A stretch of 64,000 nt of DNA from Gordionus sp. m RMFG-2023 (GCF_954871325.1 NC_088779.1:16804846-16868845); one strand, 5' to 3'. Counted from the stretch's first letter, positions 12,881 to 25,204 are shown. Made by a program: numbers and translations. The notes: a model not told the origin generated them from the letters alone.

Positions 12881-15150
12881 TCACTTATCTATGGTACATA
12901 TTCACTGAAATTTTAATTTAACATGTTTACAATTTATTATTTTACCCTGTAAGTTCAAAAAAATTAAATAAAAAATAAAAACTGATAATTGTCACTTTTC
13001 TATGGTAGATCTCCACTGAAATTTTAATTTAACATGTTTACAATATATAATTTTACCCTTTTGCTTAAAAAAAATTCAAAAAAGATTAAAATAAACGTTT
13101 ATGACAATTGTCACATTTCTATGGTACATCCTCATTTAAATTTTAATTTAACATGTTTATAATTTATTATTTTACCCTTTTGCTTCAAAAAAATTCAAAA
13201 AAGATTAAAAATGGCCATTATGACAATTGTCACTTATCTATGGTACATCCACATTTAAATTTAACAAGTTTACAATATAATATTATACTCTGTAAGTTCA
13301 AAAAAATTTAAAAGGGGATTAAAAATGACGATTAAGACAATTTTCACTTTTCTATGGTAGATCTTCAGTGAAATTTTAATTTAATAAGTTTACAATATAT
13401 AATTTCTTCAAAAAAAATCAGAAAAGATTAAAAATAACGATTATGACAATTGTCACTTTTCTATGTTACATATTCACTGAAATTTTAATTTAACAGGTTT
13501 ACAATATATATTTTTACCTATTCGCTTTAAAAAAAGTTCAAAGATAACAATTATGATAATTGTCACATTTCTATGGTACATCTTCACTGAAATTTTAATT
13601 TAACATGTTTACAATATATAATTTTACCCTTTTGCTTCAAAAAAATTCAAAAAAGATTAAAAATAACGATTATGACAATTGTCACTTTTCTATGGTACAT
13701 CCACATTTAAATTTCAATTTAACATGTTTACAATTTATTATTTTATCCTTTTGCTTCAAAAAAATTCAAAAAAGATTAAAAATAACGATTATGACAATTG
13801 TCACTTATCTATGGTACATCCACATTTAAATTTAACAAGTTTACAATTTATTATTTTATCCTGTAAGTTCAAAAAAATTTAAAAGGGATTAAAAATGATG
13901 ATTAAGACAATTTTCACTTTTCTATGGTAGATCTTCAGTGAAATTTTAATTTAATAAGTTTACAATATATAATTCTTCAAAAAAAATCAAAAAAGATTAA
14001 AAATAACGATTATGACAATTGTCACTTTTCTATGGTACATATTCACTGAAATTTTAATTTAACAGGTTTACAATATATATTTTTACCTATTTGCTTTAAA
14101 AAAATTTAAAAAAGTTCAAAAATAACAATTATGATAATTGTCACTTTTCTATGGTAGATCTCCACTGAAATTTTAATTTAACATGTTTACAATATATAAT
14201 TTTACCCTTTTGCTTAAAAAAAATTCAAAAAAGATTAAAATAAACGTTTATGACAATTGTCACATTTCTATGGTACATCCTCATTTAAATTTTAATTTAA
14301 CATGTTTATAATTTATTATTTTACCCTTTTGCTTCAAAAAAATTCAAAAAAGATTAAAAATAACGATTATGACAATTGTCACTTATCTATGGTACATCCA
14401 CATTTTAAATTTAACAAGTTTACAATTTATTATTTTATCCTGTAAGTTCAAAAAAATTTAAAAGGGATTAAAAATGATGATTAAGACAATTTTCACTTTT
14501 CTATGGTAGATCTTCAGTGAAATTTTAATTTAATAAGTTTACAATATATAATTTCTTCTAAAAAAATCAAAAAAGATTAAAAATAACGATTATGACAATT
14601 GTCACTTTTCTATGGTACATATTCACTTAAATTTTAATTTAACATGTTTACAATATATAATTTTACCCTTTTGCTTCAAAAAAATTCAAAAAAGATTAAA
14701 AATAACGATTATGACAATTGTCACTTTTCTATGGTACATCCACATTTAAATTTCAATTCAACATGTGTTACAATTTATTATTTTACTCTGTTGCTTCAAA
14801 AAATTCAAAAAGTTCAAAAATAACGATTATGACAATTGTCACTTTTCTATGGTACATCCTCATTTAATTTTATATTTAATAAATTTTTATCTACTTGCTT
14901 TAAAAAAGTTCAAAAATAACGATTGTGATAATTTTTACAATCATTTAATCATTTTTCTCTATTTTCAATTAAAACATATGTGAAATAAGTATTATGACAA
15001 TTGTCACCTTTATATGCTTTTTACAATCACTGAAACCATCTCAAAACATGCTCAACTAGCCTTTTTTAATTATAATTATTTTTAAAGGTTCTGAGATGAG
15101 TATTATGACAATTGTCACTTTTATAGTTTACATTAAATATAAAACATTAA
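12880..15150 (-). repeat. Right-arm satellite array with higher-order order
   Basis: About twenty inverted-orientation units with cores near 12983, 13101, 13221, 13335, 13444, 13554, 13673, 13792, 13903, 14013, 14129, 14248, 14368, 14484, 14593, 14711, 14829, 14930, 14994 and 15105. The variant core GACAATTTTCAC occurs at 13335, 13903 and 14484, that is every fifth unit (568 and 581 bp apart), and TGATAATTGTCAC occurs two units after it at 13554 and 14129. This is a five-unit higher-order repeat. Open frames here (13605-13882, 14765-14983) are just the repeat read through. Confidence 0.8.
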
Positions 15151-15579
15151 AATTATGACATAAAATTTTTAAAATAATCATTATTACTTATTCCAAATAT
15201 TAAAAAAAATGCATTCGGTATTATGACCGATTCTCACATTTACAACCTATTCAAAAAAAATATTTTCATTAACATAAAATAAAAAAAATATATATATCAA
15301 AAATTTTATTTTTAAAGAATTTACCAAAAAAATTTAAGATCAAAATTTCAAAAATGTTTTAATAAAGATTTCCTTACAAAAGATTTTATTTATAATTCTA
15401 AAATATTTTCTCAAAATTATAGAAGATTTTTTTACAAAAAATACTTTTAATTTTGCTCAAAAATCTTCTTTGAGCAAGCTCAAAATTTTTTTTAGCGAAA
15501 AAATCTTCGCATTTTTTGATCTTCAAAAGAGCAACGATCTGTGAAGATTTTTGAATTTTGAGCAAATGTTAAACCCTGC

Positions 15580-16030
15580 TAAATACTTCGTTGATAAACT
15601 GCGTTGCTAAGCAATAAATCATAAACAATCATAATTTGATTATATAATATCTTTTAAAAAAAATTTTTGAAAAACTTTTTTTTTTATTTTACATAAATCA
15701 ATTTTTAATTAAGTAAAAAATTGATATTAAATATCAAATAATTTAAAATTCTATTTTTACATAATATTATTGGAAAAAAAATATATTTACTAGCTTATTA
15801 CAACTAAAATTTTATTTTTCAATTACAAAATTTAACAAATTTATATCTATAAGAGGGCGTTAAATGCATAAATGTGAAAATAAATTATAAGGAGCCGAGA
15901 ATAAATATTGGATAGCGTTTTTTTGTATTTGGGTGTAAATACATGTGAAAAACTTAAAAAATTTAAAAAATATAGGTTTCTTTGACATTTAATTAATGAG
16001 TAGGTTTAGAATCAAAAAATAAGAGAAATT
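15580..16030. other. AT-rich interval without a gene
   Basis: Nothing beyond simple AT-rich sequence is seen between the foldback and the 287-bp satellite. Confidence 0.4.
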
Positions 16031-17040
16031 TTGTAAGGAACATATTGCTGGCGTTATTGATCAAAATCTCTTCATTTTTGGCTTATACGTGTATATTTAG
16101 GTGTTAAACATTATCCCTAAAAATATTTTGAAAATATTATGATTTGATCGAATGCCGAGCTAAAAACCGACCACTTACTAAATATTCGATGACCAAATTT
16201 GGTATTAATATTATTTGGAAATGGATCATTTTTGGTTTATTTATCTATATATACGTGTAAATCATTATCCCAAAAATATTTTATATTGTGATTTGACCGA
16301 TAACCGATTTGAAACCGAAATACTGCGTTGCTGGCGCTTTCCATGTCTTCATTTTTGGTTTATAGGTGAACAATATGGTGTTATAAATTATCCTAAATAA
16401 TTTTTTGAAAATATTAAGATTTAATCGAATGGCGAGCTCAAAACGGACCACTTACTTAATATTCGATCTACAAATTTGGTAGTAATATTATTTGGAAAAT
16501 GTTCATTTTTGGTTAATTTATCTATAAATACGTGCAAATCCTTATCCCAAAAAATATTTTAAAAATATCGTGATTTGACCGATAACCGATTTGAAACCGA
16601 AATACTGCGTTGCTGGCGCTCTCTATGGAAAATTCTTCTTTTTTGGTTTATAGGTGAACAATATGGTGTTATAAATTATCCTAAATAATTTTTTGAAAAT
16701 ATTAAGATTTGACCGAATGGCGAGCTCAAAACCGACCACTTACTCAAATATTCGATCTACCAAATTTGGTAATAATATTATTTGGAAAATGTTCATTTTT
16801 GGTTAATTTATCTATAAATACGTGCAAATCTTTATCCCAAAAAATATTTTAAAAATATCGTGATTTGACCGATAACCGATTTGAAACCGAAATACTGCTT
16901 TGCTGGTGCTCTCCATGGAAAAATTTTCTTTTTTGGTTTATAAGTGAACAATAAGGTGATAAGCATTATCCTAAATAATTTTTTGAAAATATTAAGATTT
17001 GACCGAATGGCGAGCTCAAAACCGACCAAACTAGCGCTCC
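16030..17040. repeat. Satellite, about 287-bp unit, about 3.3 copies
   Basis: The phrase CGAAATACTGCGTTGCTGG, with surrounding ACCGATAACCGATTTGAAAC, recurs near 16317, 16600 and 16887, and TGGCGAGCTCAAAAC recurs near 16430, 16717 and 17006. Spacing is about 287 bp. The first, partial unit starts near 16030. Copies are close in sequence, so amplification is fairly recent. Confidence 0.8.
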
Positions 17041-17394
17041 AAAATTATTATATATACTGTATCTCCCAATATTTAACAAATTTTAAGCTTTTCATCCCGG
17101 CGTTATAAAAAATATATGATTAATTTCAAAAAAAAATCTTGGTTATTTACAGAGTTGGGCAGTACCGCGAATACTTGTATCTAAGATACAAGATCTCTTT
17201 GTATCTTGTACTCAGTATCTTTTTGACATTTTTAATAAGATATTAGTATCTGTATCTAAGATCTTTTATTCTGAAGAATCTTGTATCTTTTTCATTTTCA
17301 TTTCCTTGACAAAAGATAGAGATACAGATTCTTTTTAATATTCATGCTTAAAATTTTACACATCACAGTTTACATTTTATTTTCCTCGAGAATC

Positions 17395-17800
17395 TTGTCC
17401 GAAACCGGCTTGGCCCGAACGGGCTTCGGCAGGGCCTATTTTTTTTTAAAAAATAAATCTGGTTTGGGCTGGGTCGGGCTTAATATTTTTTAAGAAAATT
17501 CGGGTCGGGTTGGGTCGGGCCTTAGAATTATAATGATGTCTAAATTTATCAATTTTATGTTAAATTTTTTATGTAAAATAAAAGTATTTGATTTTATTTA
17601 AAGAAACTAGACGCCATATAACATATATCATTTATTTTGAGTGTTTATAAAATATTTCTATATTTAAATAAATTCAGGCAGGGCCGGGCCGGTAAATTTT
17701 TTAAAATAATTTGGAATTCGGGTCTGGCCGGACAAAATTTTAAGGAAAATTTCGGGCCGGGCCTGAAAAATTAGGTCCGATGCAGATCACTAACTCATAT
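17395..17800. mobile_element. Small element with GGGCC-rich ends
   Basis: Both ends carry clusters of GGCCCGAACGGGC / GGGTCGGGTTGGGTCGGGCC (17411-17520) and GGCAGGGCCGGGCCGG / GGGCCGGGCCTGAAAA (17676-17770), with AT-rich filling. Subterminal GC-rich repeats of this sort are common in short non-autonomous hAT elements. Similar GGCC-rich pairs occur at 35930-36050 and 42735-42800. No target duplication could be fixed. Confidence 0.45.
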
Positions 17801-18462
17801 TAAGGTAGATAGATAAAAAATAACAACACTAAAAGCTAAGATTATGTTTATATATATAAATGTTACTCGATAGAATATCATTACCATTAATGTAATATTT
17901 TTTAATTTGTAGGATGATTAACACTCATGGTAGTGAAGAAGAAAGTAGTGAATGGAATTAAGTTCCCGTAAATCAAATCCCAATCTTAAAATTTTATATT
18001 GATATTTTTTAAAAATAAAAGTTAAAAAAGATAATAAAGATGCTAATTGTAAAAACCTTACTATATAAAAAATGATAAAGGTTTAAACCAAATTTTGTTA
18101 ACATATTAAAGTATATTATTCTTAGGCGTAACCAGGGGGGTGGGACAAGGGGAAATCCCCCCCCCTTCAAAAATTTATCACTTTTTGTTAATATCATTTT
18201 AAGCTAATAAAAAATATCCCCCTTAAGTCCTCCCCCCACTCCCTGACCCCCCAAAATGTATGCATATATCTTAAACAATAATTTGAAAGAAAGAATGTAA
18301 AAGTTGATATTTTTTTATAAAACTATTCATCATAATTTATACATTTTTGGTAAAAAGCATTTATATATAAAAAAAGTGAACCAAAAATGTTTTTTAAGAA
18401 ATGGTATATAAGCCAAAGATAAGTCTTAAGACAAAAGTGAAATGTATTATAATTATTAATAA

Positions 18463-20005
18463 TTAGTGCTGTAAACGTTACTACAAAAAAGAAACGCGTT
18501 ATAGTTACTCGTTACATCTAAAAAAAGGAACGCGTCACCGTTACTCGTTACCTTTTCAAAAAAGGAACGCGCGTTACCGACTTTTCAAAAAAGTAAATGG
18601 CTCGTTACTTAAAAAAATTAAATATAATATTTATTTTTTTCCGACAATATATAATAAAATAAAATTATACAAAAAGAATGTATAAGATCGTTTTATAAAA
18701 AAAATATTCATATATTTAATTATATTATAAATAATACAAAAATAATATATTATAAGATAACAACTTTATGTAACAATTTTTTATTAATTTATAGCAACAA
18801 TTGATTTCAAAATTTTGATCAGACAAACAAGAGCGCTTAGTGCTCATAGCTGGTTAAATAATGATGTTATATATAGTATTTTAATAATAAATAAAATCTA
18901 TAATGAAATTCTCTGTAAAATTTTGTTATTGGATAAATCCTGGCTACGCCACTCTTTCATATTTATTTATTATATAAACAAACATATTTGTATATTCTTT
19001 GTTACATTTTCCAACATATTTTTATAAATCCCATAAGTGTTATTTCCATTTCCTACACTTTTTCTTTCTATTTCATTATAATTATTTACCTTATTTTTAT
19101 TAATATTTTCCTTCAATTGATCCAACTGATTTTGATGCAACTCCTCCAAATGTTTTTATTTCCCTATCAAACATTCATCCTGCTGTACAATCTCTTGCAT
19201 AATGACCAATATTACGACATTTAAACACGTCTTCCACATTTCTTTTTTCATAAATATTATTCCCTTCATTTTTTCTATATTCCACCGCTGGAAATGCTTT
19301 GCAATTTTCCTGTTGATTTTTATAACACTTATCCTGATTATGCCCTAACTTTCCATAATTTTCACACGCCGCTGCACTTTTTTGTTTTTCATTTAATAAC
19401 TTGTATACCGGAACGTAACATTCCTCAGCATTATGTCCCTTTTTTCCACATTTTTTACAAACTACTAAAAACATTCTTTGATTCCCCTTCATTAAATTCT
19501 CTGCTTTTATGACCATATTTTCCACAATTATAACATGTTCTATTTTGACCCGTTCCACTATTATACATTTGATTTGCCTCATTCAATTTTTTAATTTCCC
19601 ATTTCATCTCTTCAACTCTTTTAAGTAATTCTTTTTTTTCTTTTTCTTTACTTTCCCTTTCCAAATTTTCTTTCTCAATTTTCTTTTTTTTTATATTTTC
19701 AATCTCTATTTCTTTTATTACTATATCCTTTATCATATTTATTATCTCAATTTCATTATTTTCACTACCTATATTTATATTTTCCGTATCAATTTCATTT
19801 CTTTCTTTTTCAGAATCTCTAATAATCTCTGTTTTATTAACATTAATTCCAAATTTTCTTTTTTTTATAATCTCCAAAATATATTTTTCTTTTTAGTAAC
19901 GTTTTACGTTGCCTTTACTCAAAAAAGAAACGCGTTACCTTCACTCGTTACCTCTAGAAGAAGGTAACGAATGCCATTGCTTTTTTGACGTTGCTTCACA
20001 ACAGT
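18463..20005. mobile_element. hAT-like element B, inserted in R1
   Basis: R1 sequence stops at 18462 and resumes at 20006, with ATTAATAA on both sides (18455-18462 and 20006-20013). Ends resemble each other (TAGTGCTGTAAACG and, inverted, TACTGTTGTGAAG), followed on both sides by repeats of GAAACGCGTTA and CTCGTTAC. The interior contains a gag-like zinc-knuckle frame instead of a transposase. Confidence 0.75.
19175..19877 (-). pseudogene. Gag-like fossil with CCHC zinc knuckles
   Basis: Two overlapping minus-strand frames encode first a long, highly charged Lys/Glu coiled-coil-like segment (about residues 1-105), then several knuckles such as CYNCGKYGHKSREF, CKKCGKKGHNAEEC and, degraded, CENYGKLGHNQDKC. 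This arrangement resembles the nucleocapsid end of a retroelement Gag or a cellular CNBP-like protein. The reading region is broken. It lies wholly within hAT-like element B, so it was inserted into or captured by that element. Confidence 0.5.
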
Positions 20006-20716
20006 ATTAATAAAAGATCCATCAAATTACTAAATAATATAATATATCAAATATTATTTTTTATAAAGTGAATAATTTTAATTTATTTATCTTAATAAAA
20101 GTAAAATATAATTATAAAACTATTGTTAAAATTAAATAAAAAAATTAAAGCACAATACAAACAGTGGAATATTATATGTCGTAGATTTACAGTATATCTA
20201 ATTTTATCAATTATCATATGAAAATCAAGTAATTTTTACCAATTTAGAGAATTATAAATTTTACAGAAAACTACAAAATATTGATAAGGACATCAGAAAA
20301 TATCTTTTAAGCACATTGTGGGATGAATAATATAAAGATTAATTTTTAATATCATATTTTATTTCTGTAAAATATTGATAAGGAAATCCGAAAATATCTT
20401 TTAAAGACATTGTGGGATGAATAATATGAATATTAATTTTTAATATCATATTTTATTTAAAATAAATAGATGGCGTTAAATAATTTAATGCAATGCAAAT
20501 AGTTGCTATATTTATTATCAAGAGCATTGATTAGTAAAATTTGTTAAAATATTAACTATAATATATTCTCTAACTGTCAAATATGTCTGTAAAAGTTGAA
20601 ATTTACCAAGTATTTTGTAACTAATTCTATATAATAGAGGAATATCAACCCTATGTTATAAATAATTTTCTTATACTTATTTGGAAAAAATTATTACAAT
20701 GCTTTTATAATAATGT

Positions 20717-21792
20717 CAGTTGTTAACGCTCTTTTTTAAAAATAGCTAGCTTCCGCTCCTACCTTCTTAAAAGGAGCTAGCTCCCGCTCCCGCAAATACA
20801 TTTTTAAAAGGAGCTAGATCCCGCTCTAAGTAATGGGGTGCCAATCCATAACCGCTCCTTTGATTTTCATTTTTTTAGAAGGTAAACAAAATCATATTTT
20901 TTTTATCCAAAAGCTTTATTTATATTAAATGATCTATCAAAATATTTATAATCTTTTATTAGCTTTTAAAAGTAATAAATTTTCTAAATTAGAATCTAAC
21001 ATCCACGCCTCTTCCCTAAGACCTGTTTTGCAATACTAAATAGGCACTCCACAGGAGCACTAGAGGGAAGCGGGGTATTGTATTTTATAAAGATATTTAA
21101 TTCAGAGAATTTATCAAAATAATAATTTTGGTATCATTATTTAAAAAATATTTGTTTAATATATTATCCTGATGATCAATTTCATGGAATCCAAAAAAAT
21201 CTTCCAAATCAATTTGTATTTAAAAGAAAGATTTTTTACTTTTAGATGCTTTTTTAGATTTGAAGCTGCTCACTTTTGAACACAAAAGACATTTTGCCCT
21301 TAAATTTGTTTGATCATTTGGATCAACATCTTTTAGGAGTTTAAAATATTTTTTGTATGATGGAAATGGAAATTCGATTTCTTCATCTATGATCTTAATC
21401 CATAATATCTAAAACTATTTTTTATTATATATCTATAAAATGAATATTAATATGACTTACAAGATTTTCCAAAAAATTTTCAATATAAAAAGGAAAACTT
21501 GATGTTTAATATTTAAAATGATTAGATGAAAAACCAATATAAAACTCGACTAAACATTTAATAATGGATAAATTTAAATTAAATAAAATTTCATTTTTAT
21601 TGAATTTTAATTAATAAATATCATTAATATATAATTTAATATATACATTAAATTTAAAGGAGCGGTGGAGCGGCGCTCCTCCACTTAAGCCCTAAAAGGA
21701 CCTAGCTCTCGTTCCCGCTCCTCAATTTTTTGAAAAAATGTAGAGCCGCTCCAGGAGTACCACTACTGTAGCGCCGCTCCTTAACAACCCTG
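20717..21792 (-). mobile_element. hAT deletion derivative C, inserted in R1
   Basis: Ends are CAGTTGTTAACGCTC and, inverted, CAGGGTTGTTAAGGAGC. Subterminal repeats AGCTAGCTCCCGCTCC lie on both sides. Flanks AATAATGT and ATTAACGT match at 6 of 8. On the minus strand near 21070-21000 the dimerisation signature of hAT transposases remains (SSAPVECLFSIAKQVLGK). Most of the transposase is missing, so it is non-autonomous. Confidence 0.7.
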
Positions 21793-22059
21793 ATTAACGT
21801 ATATACAAGTATTTATTATATTTTGTATAAACTAATATAAATAAATTTCATATTTGTTCCAGGCTTATTTTTTTATTAAAATTAATCTCCTATTTTGTAA
21901 AAATATTTTATGACTATATATGGGTAACCGGCCGAAGGCAGGACAATAGCGGGCCAAAGGTCTTCCCAAAATGGGATCTGGGTGGCGAAGCCTCCAGTAC
22001 TAATTCCCCCTCCTTAGGAAATACTGGCCACGCCTATGATATTATTTATGTGTGGTTAA

Positions 22060-22620
22060 AAGTAGCATGCCTTATCTTAAAAATTCAATTTTACAATATT
22101 GTCTACCTTTATTAAAAGCTGCTCAAGATGAGAAAGAAAGAATTTTCCTGTGATATGAATATAATGAGGCTTTATTAGCATCAATATCAAAACTTATGGA
22201 TTTAGTCAGATGATAAAAAAACTACTTTCAAAATATATTAATAAAAGAAGCTCTAAATAAAGTACTAGGTATATAAACAAGCTCAAACTATAACACCAAT
22301 AGATTTAACATCTAATAAAAAATGATGATTATTTTTCTTTTGGTGAAACAAATGTTGCTGAGTTCAATAATATAAATAACATTGAACTGGTGGTTTAAAT
22401 TATATTAAAGGAAGTTCGAAATATATTATAAATGCTTAATTATTATTCTTCCATTTAGGAAATATTTTATAAGTATAATAAATGAAATACCTATATCAGC
22501 TCCAAATGAAAGGTTATTTAGTTTTGGCACAATATTAAGTACGCCGAAACGGCAAGAAAGACTAATGATAAATTATTTGAAAAATTTGATTATTTAATAA
22601 AATAATGAATCTATTTTAAA
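22060..22620 (+). pseudogene. hAT transposase C-terminal remnant of element A
   Basis: The plus strand near 22500-22600 reads ISAPNERLFSFGTILSTPK then RQERLMINYLKNLI, the C-terminal dimerisation block of hAT transposases (S-A-P-x-E-R-x-F-S). Upstream sequence to about 22060 is full of stops. The remaining transposase was lost, probably replaced by the R1 insertion to its left. Confidence 0.65.
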
Positions 22621-23139
22621 TACTCTTTTGCAAATTAATATTTCAACTCCCATTAAAAATACTAGTCTCCCTTCCCTATCTATGCTATGAATGGGCTATT
22701 ACTAATATTAAAATGCCTGATTATTATAATTAACTCATCATTAAATATTTTATTAATTATTATTAATAATCATTCTTATTATATGCGTGTGTTATGTTCT
22801 TTAAAAATAAAGAATAAAAACTATATTTATAAACTATTCTAATTTAAATTTAAAAGTATCTTGTATTAAGATACTCTAATTAGTCAAAAGATACAAGTAT
22901 CTTTTATCTTGTATCTTTTTGATATTTTGAAAAAAGATATTAGAACCTGTATCTAAGATTCATTTTTTCACAAGAATCTGTATCTAGATTCTTTTTCGGG
23001 AGGACCTGCCCAACTCTGGTTATTTGTAATGTCAACAAGTAAGATATTATAAGTAGCGTAGCCAATGATGCACATATACATGCACACTTTATAATATATG
23101 ACAAAATCCGTGTAAATTTCTTGTAACGTAACAGATTTA

Positions 23140-23640
23140 TATTTATAAAAATTTCGGCAGCACTTTCATGTATTAGGTAATAACACATATTTTTTGTAAC
23201 AATTTTAAATTTGATAAAATTTGGGCAGCACTTCCGAGCAACTGATTTATATAATAAAAATTTGGGTGTTGTCTAATAGGTCTATATATGCAAAAATTTG
23301 GGCAGCACTTCCTTGTAATTGGTCTTTGACAAAAATTTGGGTAGTACTTCTATGTAACTGGTCTTATTTAGTCAACACTTTCGTCTAACCGATTTTTTAA
23401 TTAAAACTTCCGATCCCCGGGTAAGCCAATGCTTCAACTTAACTAATATATCAAAGTAAACGTCCGCCACAGGGTAATTAATTCTTCAAATTAAACTTTC
23501 GCCACACGGGGTATTCCAATTTAACACACGGGTATAACCTAACTAATTTCTTAAAGTATACGTCCGATACAAGGGTAATTAATTCTTTAAATTAAACTTC
23601 CGCCACACAGGTAAACAAATAGCTTATACAAACGGTCTTG
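23140..23640. repeat. Two adjacent tandem repeat tracts
   Basis: Tract 1 (23145-23395) has about five copies of a 50-65 bp unit with AAAAATTTGGGCAGCACTTC. Tract 2 (23400-23615) has two copies of a ~100-bp unit with GGGTAATTAATTCTT.AAATTAAACTT. No coding content. Confidence 0.65.
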
Positions 23641-24029
23641 GCCACCACTATAAAGTTTAACCAAGAATCGGTAGTTACTAACTAGAGAAAAATGAAAATC
23701 TGTTACTTTCTTTTATTTTGGGGTTCACTTTATTTTTTTAACGAAATAAATATAATGTTTTTTTTATACTTGATTTTCTTTCATTTTTTTTTTCTTGAAA
23801 AATATCAAACACAAAACAAAATTTTTTTTTTAAAAAAAACTCACTTTTATTTATTGAATTCTCCAATATTTATTATAAAAAATAATGATAATTAGTTACG
23901 CATAAAAAAATTATAATAAACAATTATTTTTCTATAATTTTAAAAATAAATAAATTAATAATTAAAATTGCAACAATGTAAAATTAATAAAACAAATTAA
24001 ATTAACATCTAAAATTACGACTAAATATA

Positions 24030-24560
24030 ATTGACAAAACTGGTTATGAAAAGGAATATGGAAAACAGCATAAAATAGATTTAGATATAGCTTTAGAAAA
24101 ATTCTTATTTAATCATCGAAACACTCCAAACGCTACAATCAATATGATACCGAGCAAATTAATATTTTGGGAACAATTAGAACCAGATGGAACTTAATTA
24201 TACCACTAGAAGATAAAGATAATCAATTAAATCGGGAAATATCATCAAATATAAATATCTCGATTGTTAATAAAATTTGGTATAAAGCTTTCAAGGAAAA
24301 TATATGGGACATAGGAATCGTGACATATAAAGATGGGAATAATCATACAAAATAAACACTGTTAACAACATTATAAGAAGACATTTCGATCAGCTAAAAA
24401 AAGAGATAGACGAATATCATTTCAAATAAAAATATTGCAAAAGATGTGAAAGAGATAAATTAAGAAATTCTACACCGAGTGCACAAGTTTTCATAAGGGG
24501 GAGAAGGGATGAACAAATGCAAAATCAACAATAAGTTCAAATCAAAATTATTATCTAAGA
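24030..24560 (+). mobile_element. Ty3-type LTR retroelement fossil, integrase end
   Basis: A plus-strand trace reads FLFNHRNTPNATINMIPSKL near 24100-24165, the C-terminal integrase region of Ty3/gypsy-like elements, followed by more pol-like sequence to about 24360. A purine-rich tract near 24495-24511 may mark the start of a 3' LTR. The element is broken in several places and only its end remains; it looks old. Confidence 0.55.
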
Positions 24561-25200
24561 TCTAGAATTTTTTAATTATAAATGAATGTAAAAAAAAATA
24601 AATAATAACATATAAAACGCGAAAATATAGAACTCACATAATTCATATAAAATATACATGTAAGAATTTTTTTGGAAATTGGCGAAATATTGAAAATCTG
24701 ATGAACGATATCAATCGACGAATGATGGAAAATTGGAACGATAACAACCAAGCTTAACAAACTACTAAAAGGCAACAATCCAACCAACAAACAGAACGAT
24801 TTGTGATGGACAAAAGGGGATGAGGAAAAAAAGATGGGAAATTTTTTTTTATTTATACAACTGAACATTCAAAAGATAAAATTTTTTGTACATTGGTTAT
24901 TTTTTATACATCTAAACATTCAAAGATTAAATTATATTTAATTTTTTTTATATTTTAGTTTTACATACTTATTTTGTTTTAAAAAGTATTATTATTTAAG
25001 ATTCTTAAAACTAAAAAAAAAAATTTTAATAAAATAAAACAAAATTATATTTTTTTTTTGCATAAACAATTTCTTTAACATTATGTTTTATTATGCATAT
25101 AATTTTGTATATATAGTCACTATTAGATGTGTCTTTCTAATTGATATTAACACATATATATAATATGTAATATAATTTACTTAAAATCTTTACAAAATTT
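24560..25200. other. AT-rich interval, possible LTR remains
   Basis: No gene is seen. The left part may be the LTR of the fossil just upstream. The long minus-strand frame at 24868-24572 is low in complexity and has no motif. Confidence 0.35.
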
Positions 25201-25204
25201 TAAT

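Larger units (their letters stand above)
9600..15570. mobile_element. Giant foldback element with arrayed arms
   Basis: The outer segment at about 9600-9760 (with GAGCTTGCTCAAAGAAGATT) returns as reverse complement at about 15450-15570. The region from there inward to about 11310 on the left mirrors 12880-15450 on the right. The arms are mainly tandem arrays of a ~115-bp unit, about 12 on the left and 20 on the right, so arm lengths differ. The spacer at 11310-12880 has no arrayed units. This looks like a Foldback-type inverted-repeat transposon or an inverted satellite duplication; no transposase is recognisable and no target duplication could be set. Confidence 0.7.
18121..22038. mobile_element. 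hAT-like element R1 (copy 2), nested in element A
   Basis: The inverted ends are CTTAGGCGTAACCAG (left) and CATAGGCGTGGCCAG (right, opposite strand). Flanks are a perfect 8-bp duplication ATATTATT (18113-18120 and 22039-22046). Its body matches the copy at 6983-7990 and is interrupted twice, at 18463-20005 and 20717-21792. No transposase is recognised in R1 itself, so it is probably non-autonomous. Confidence 0.85.
17150..23018. mobile_element. hAT element A, outer host of a three-level nest
   Basis: The ends read CAGAGTTGGGCAGTACC on the left and, on the opposite strand at the right, CAGAGTTGGGCAGGTCC. The flanks are GTTATTTA (17142-17149) and GTTATTTG (23019-23026), an 8-bp duplication with one mismatch, typical of hAT. 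Subterminal sequence on both sides is full of GTATCTTGTATCTTTTTGA motifs. Its length of 5869 bp is mostly due to a second element inserted at 18121-22038. Confidence 0.8.

Noticed and set aside
13605-13882. Open frames in the right-arm array
   Set aside because: They are the satellite unit read through several times (repeated KIKNNDYDNCHFSMVHPH) and have no independent support.
10060-15150. CRISPR-like regular array
   Set aside because: Units are continuous ~115-bp tandem copies without unique spacers, in mirrored arms of a eukaryotic repeat element.
19294-19512. Plus-strand frame opposite the zinc-knuckle region
   Set aside because: It is the antisense shadow of the gag-like frame.
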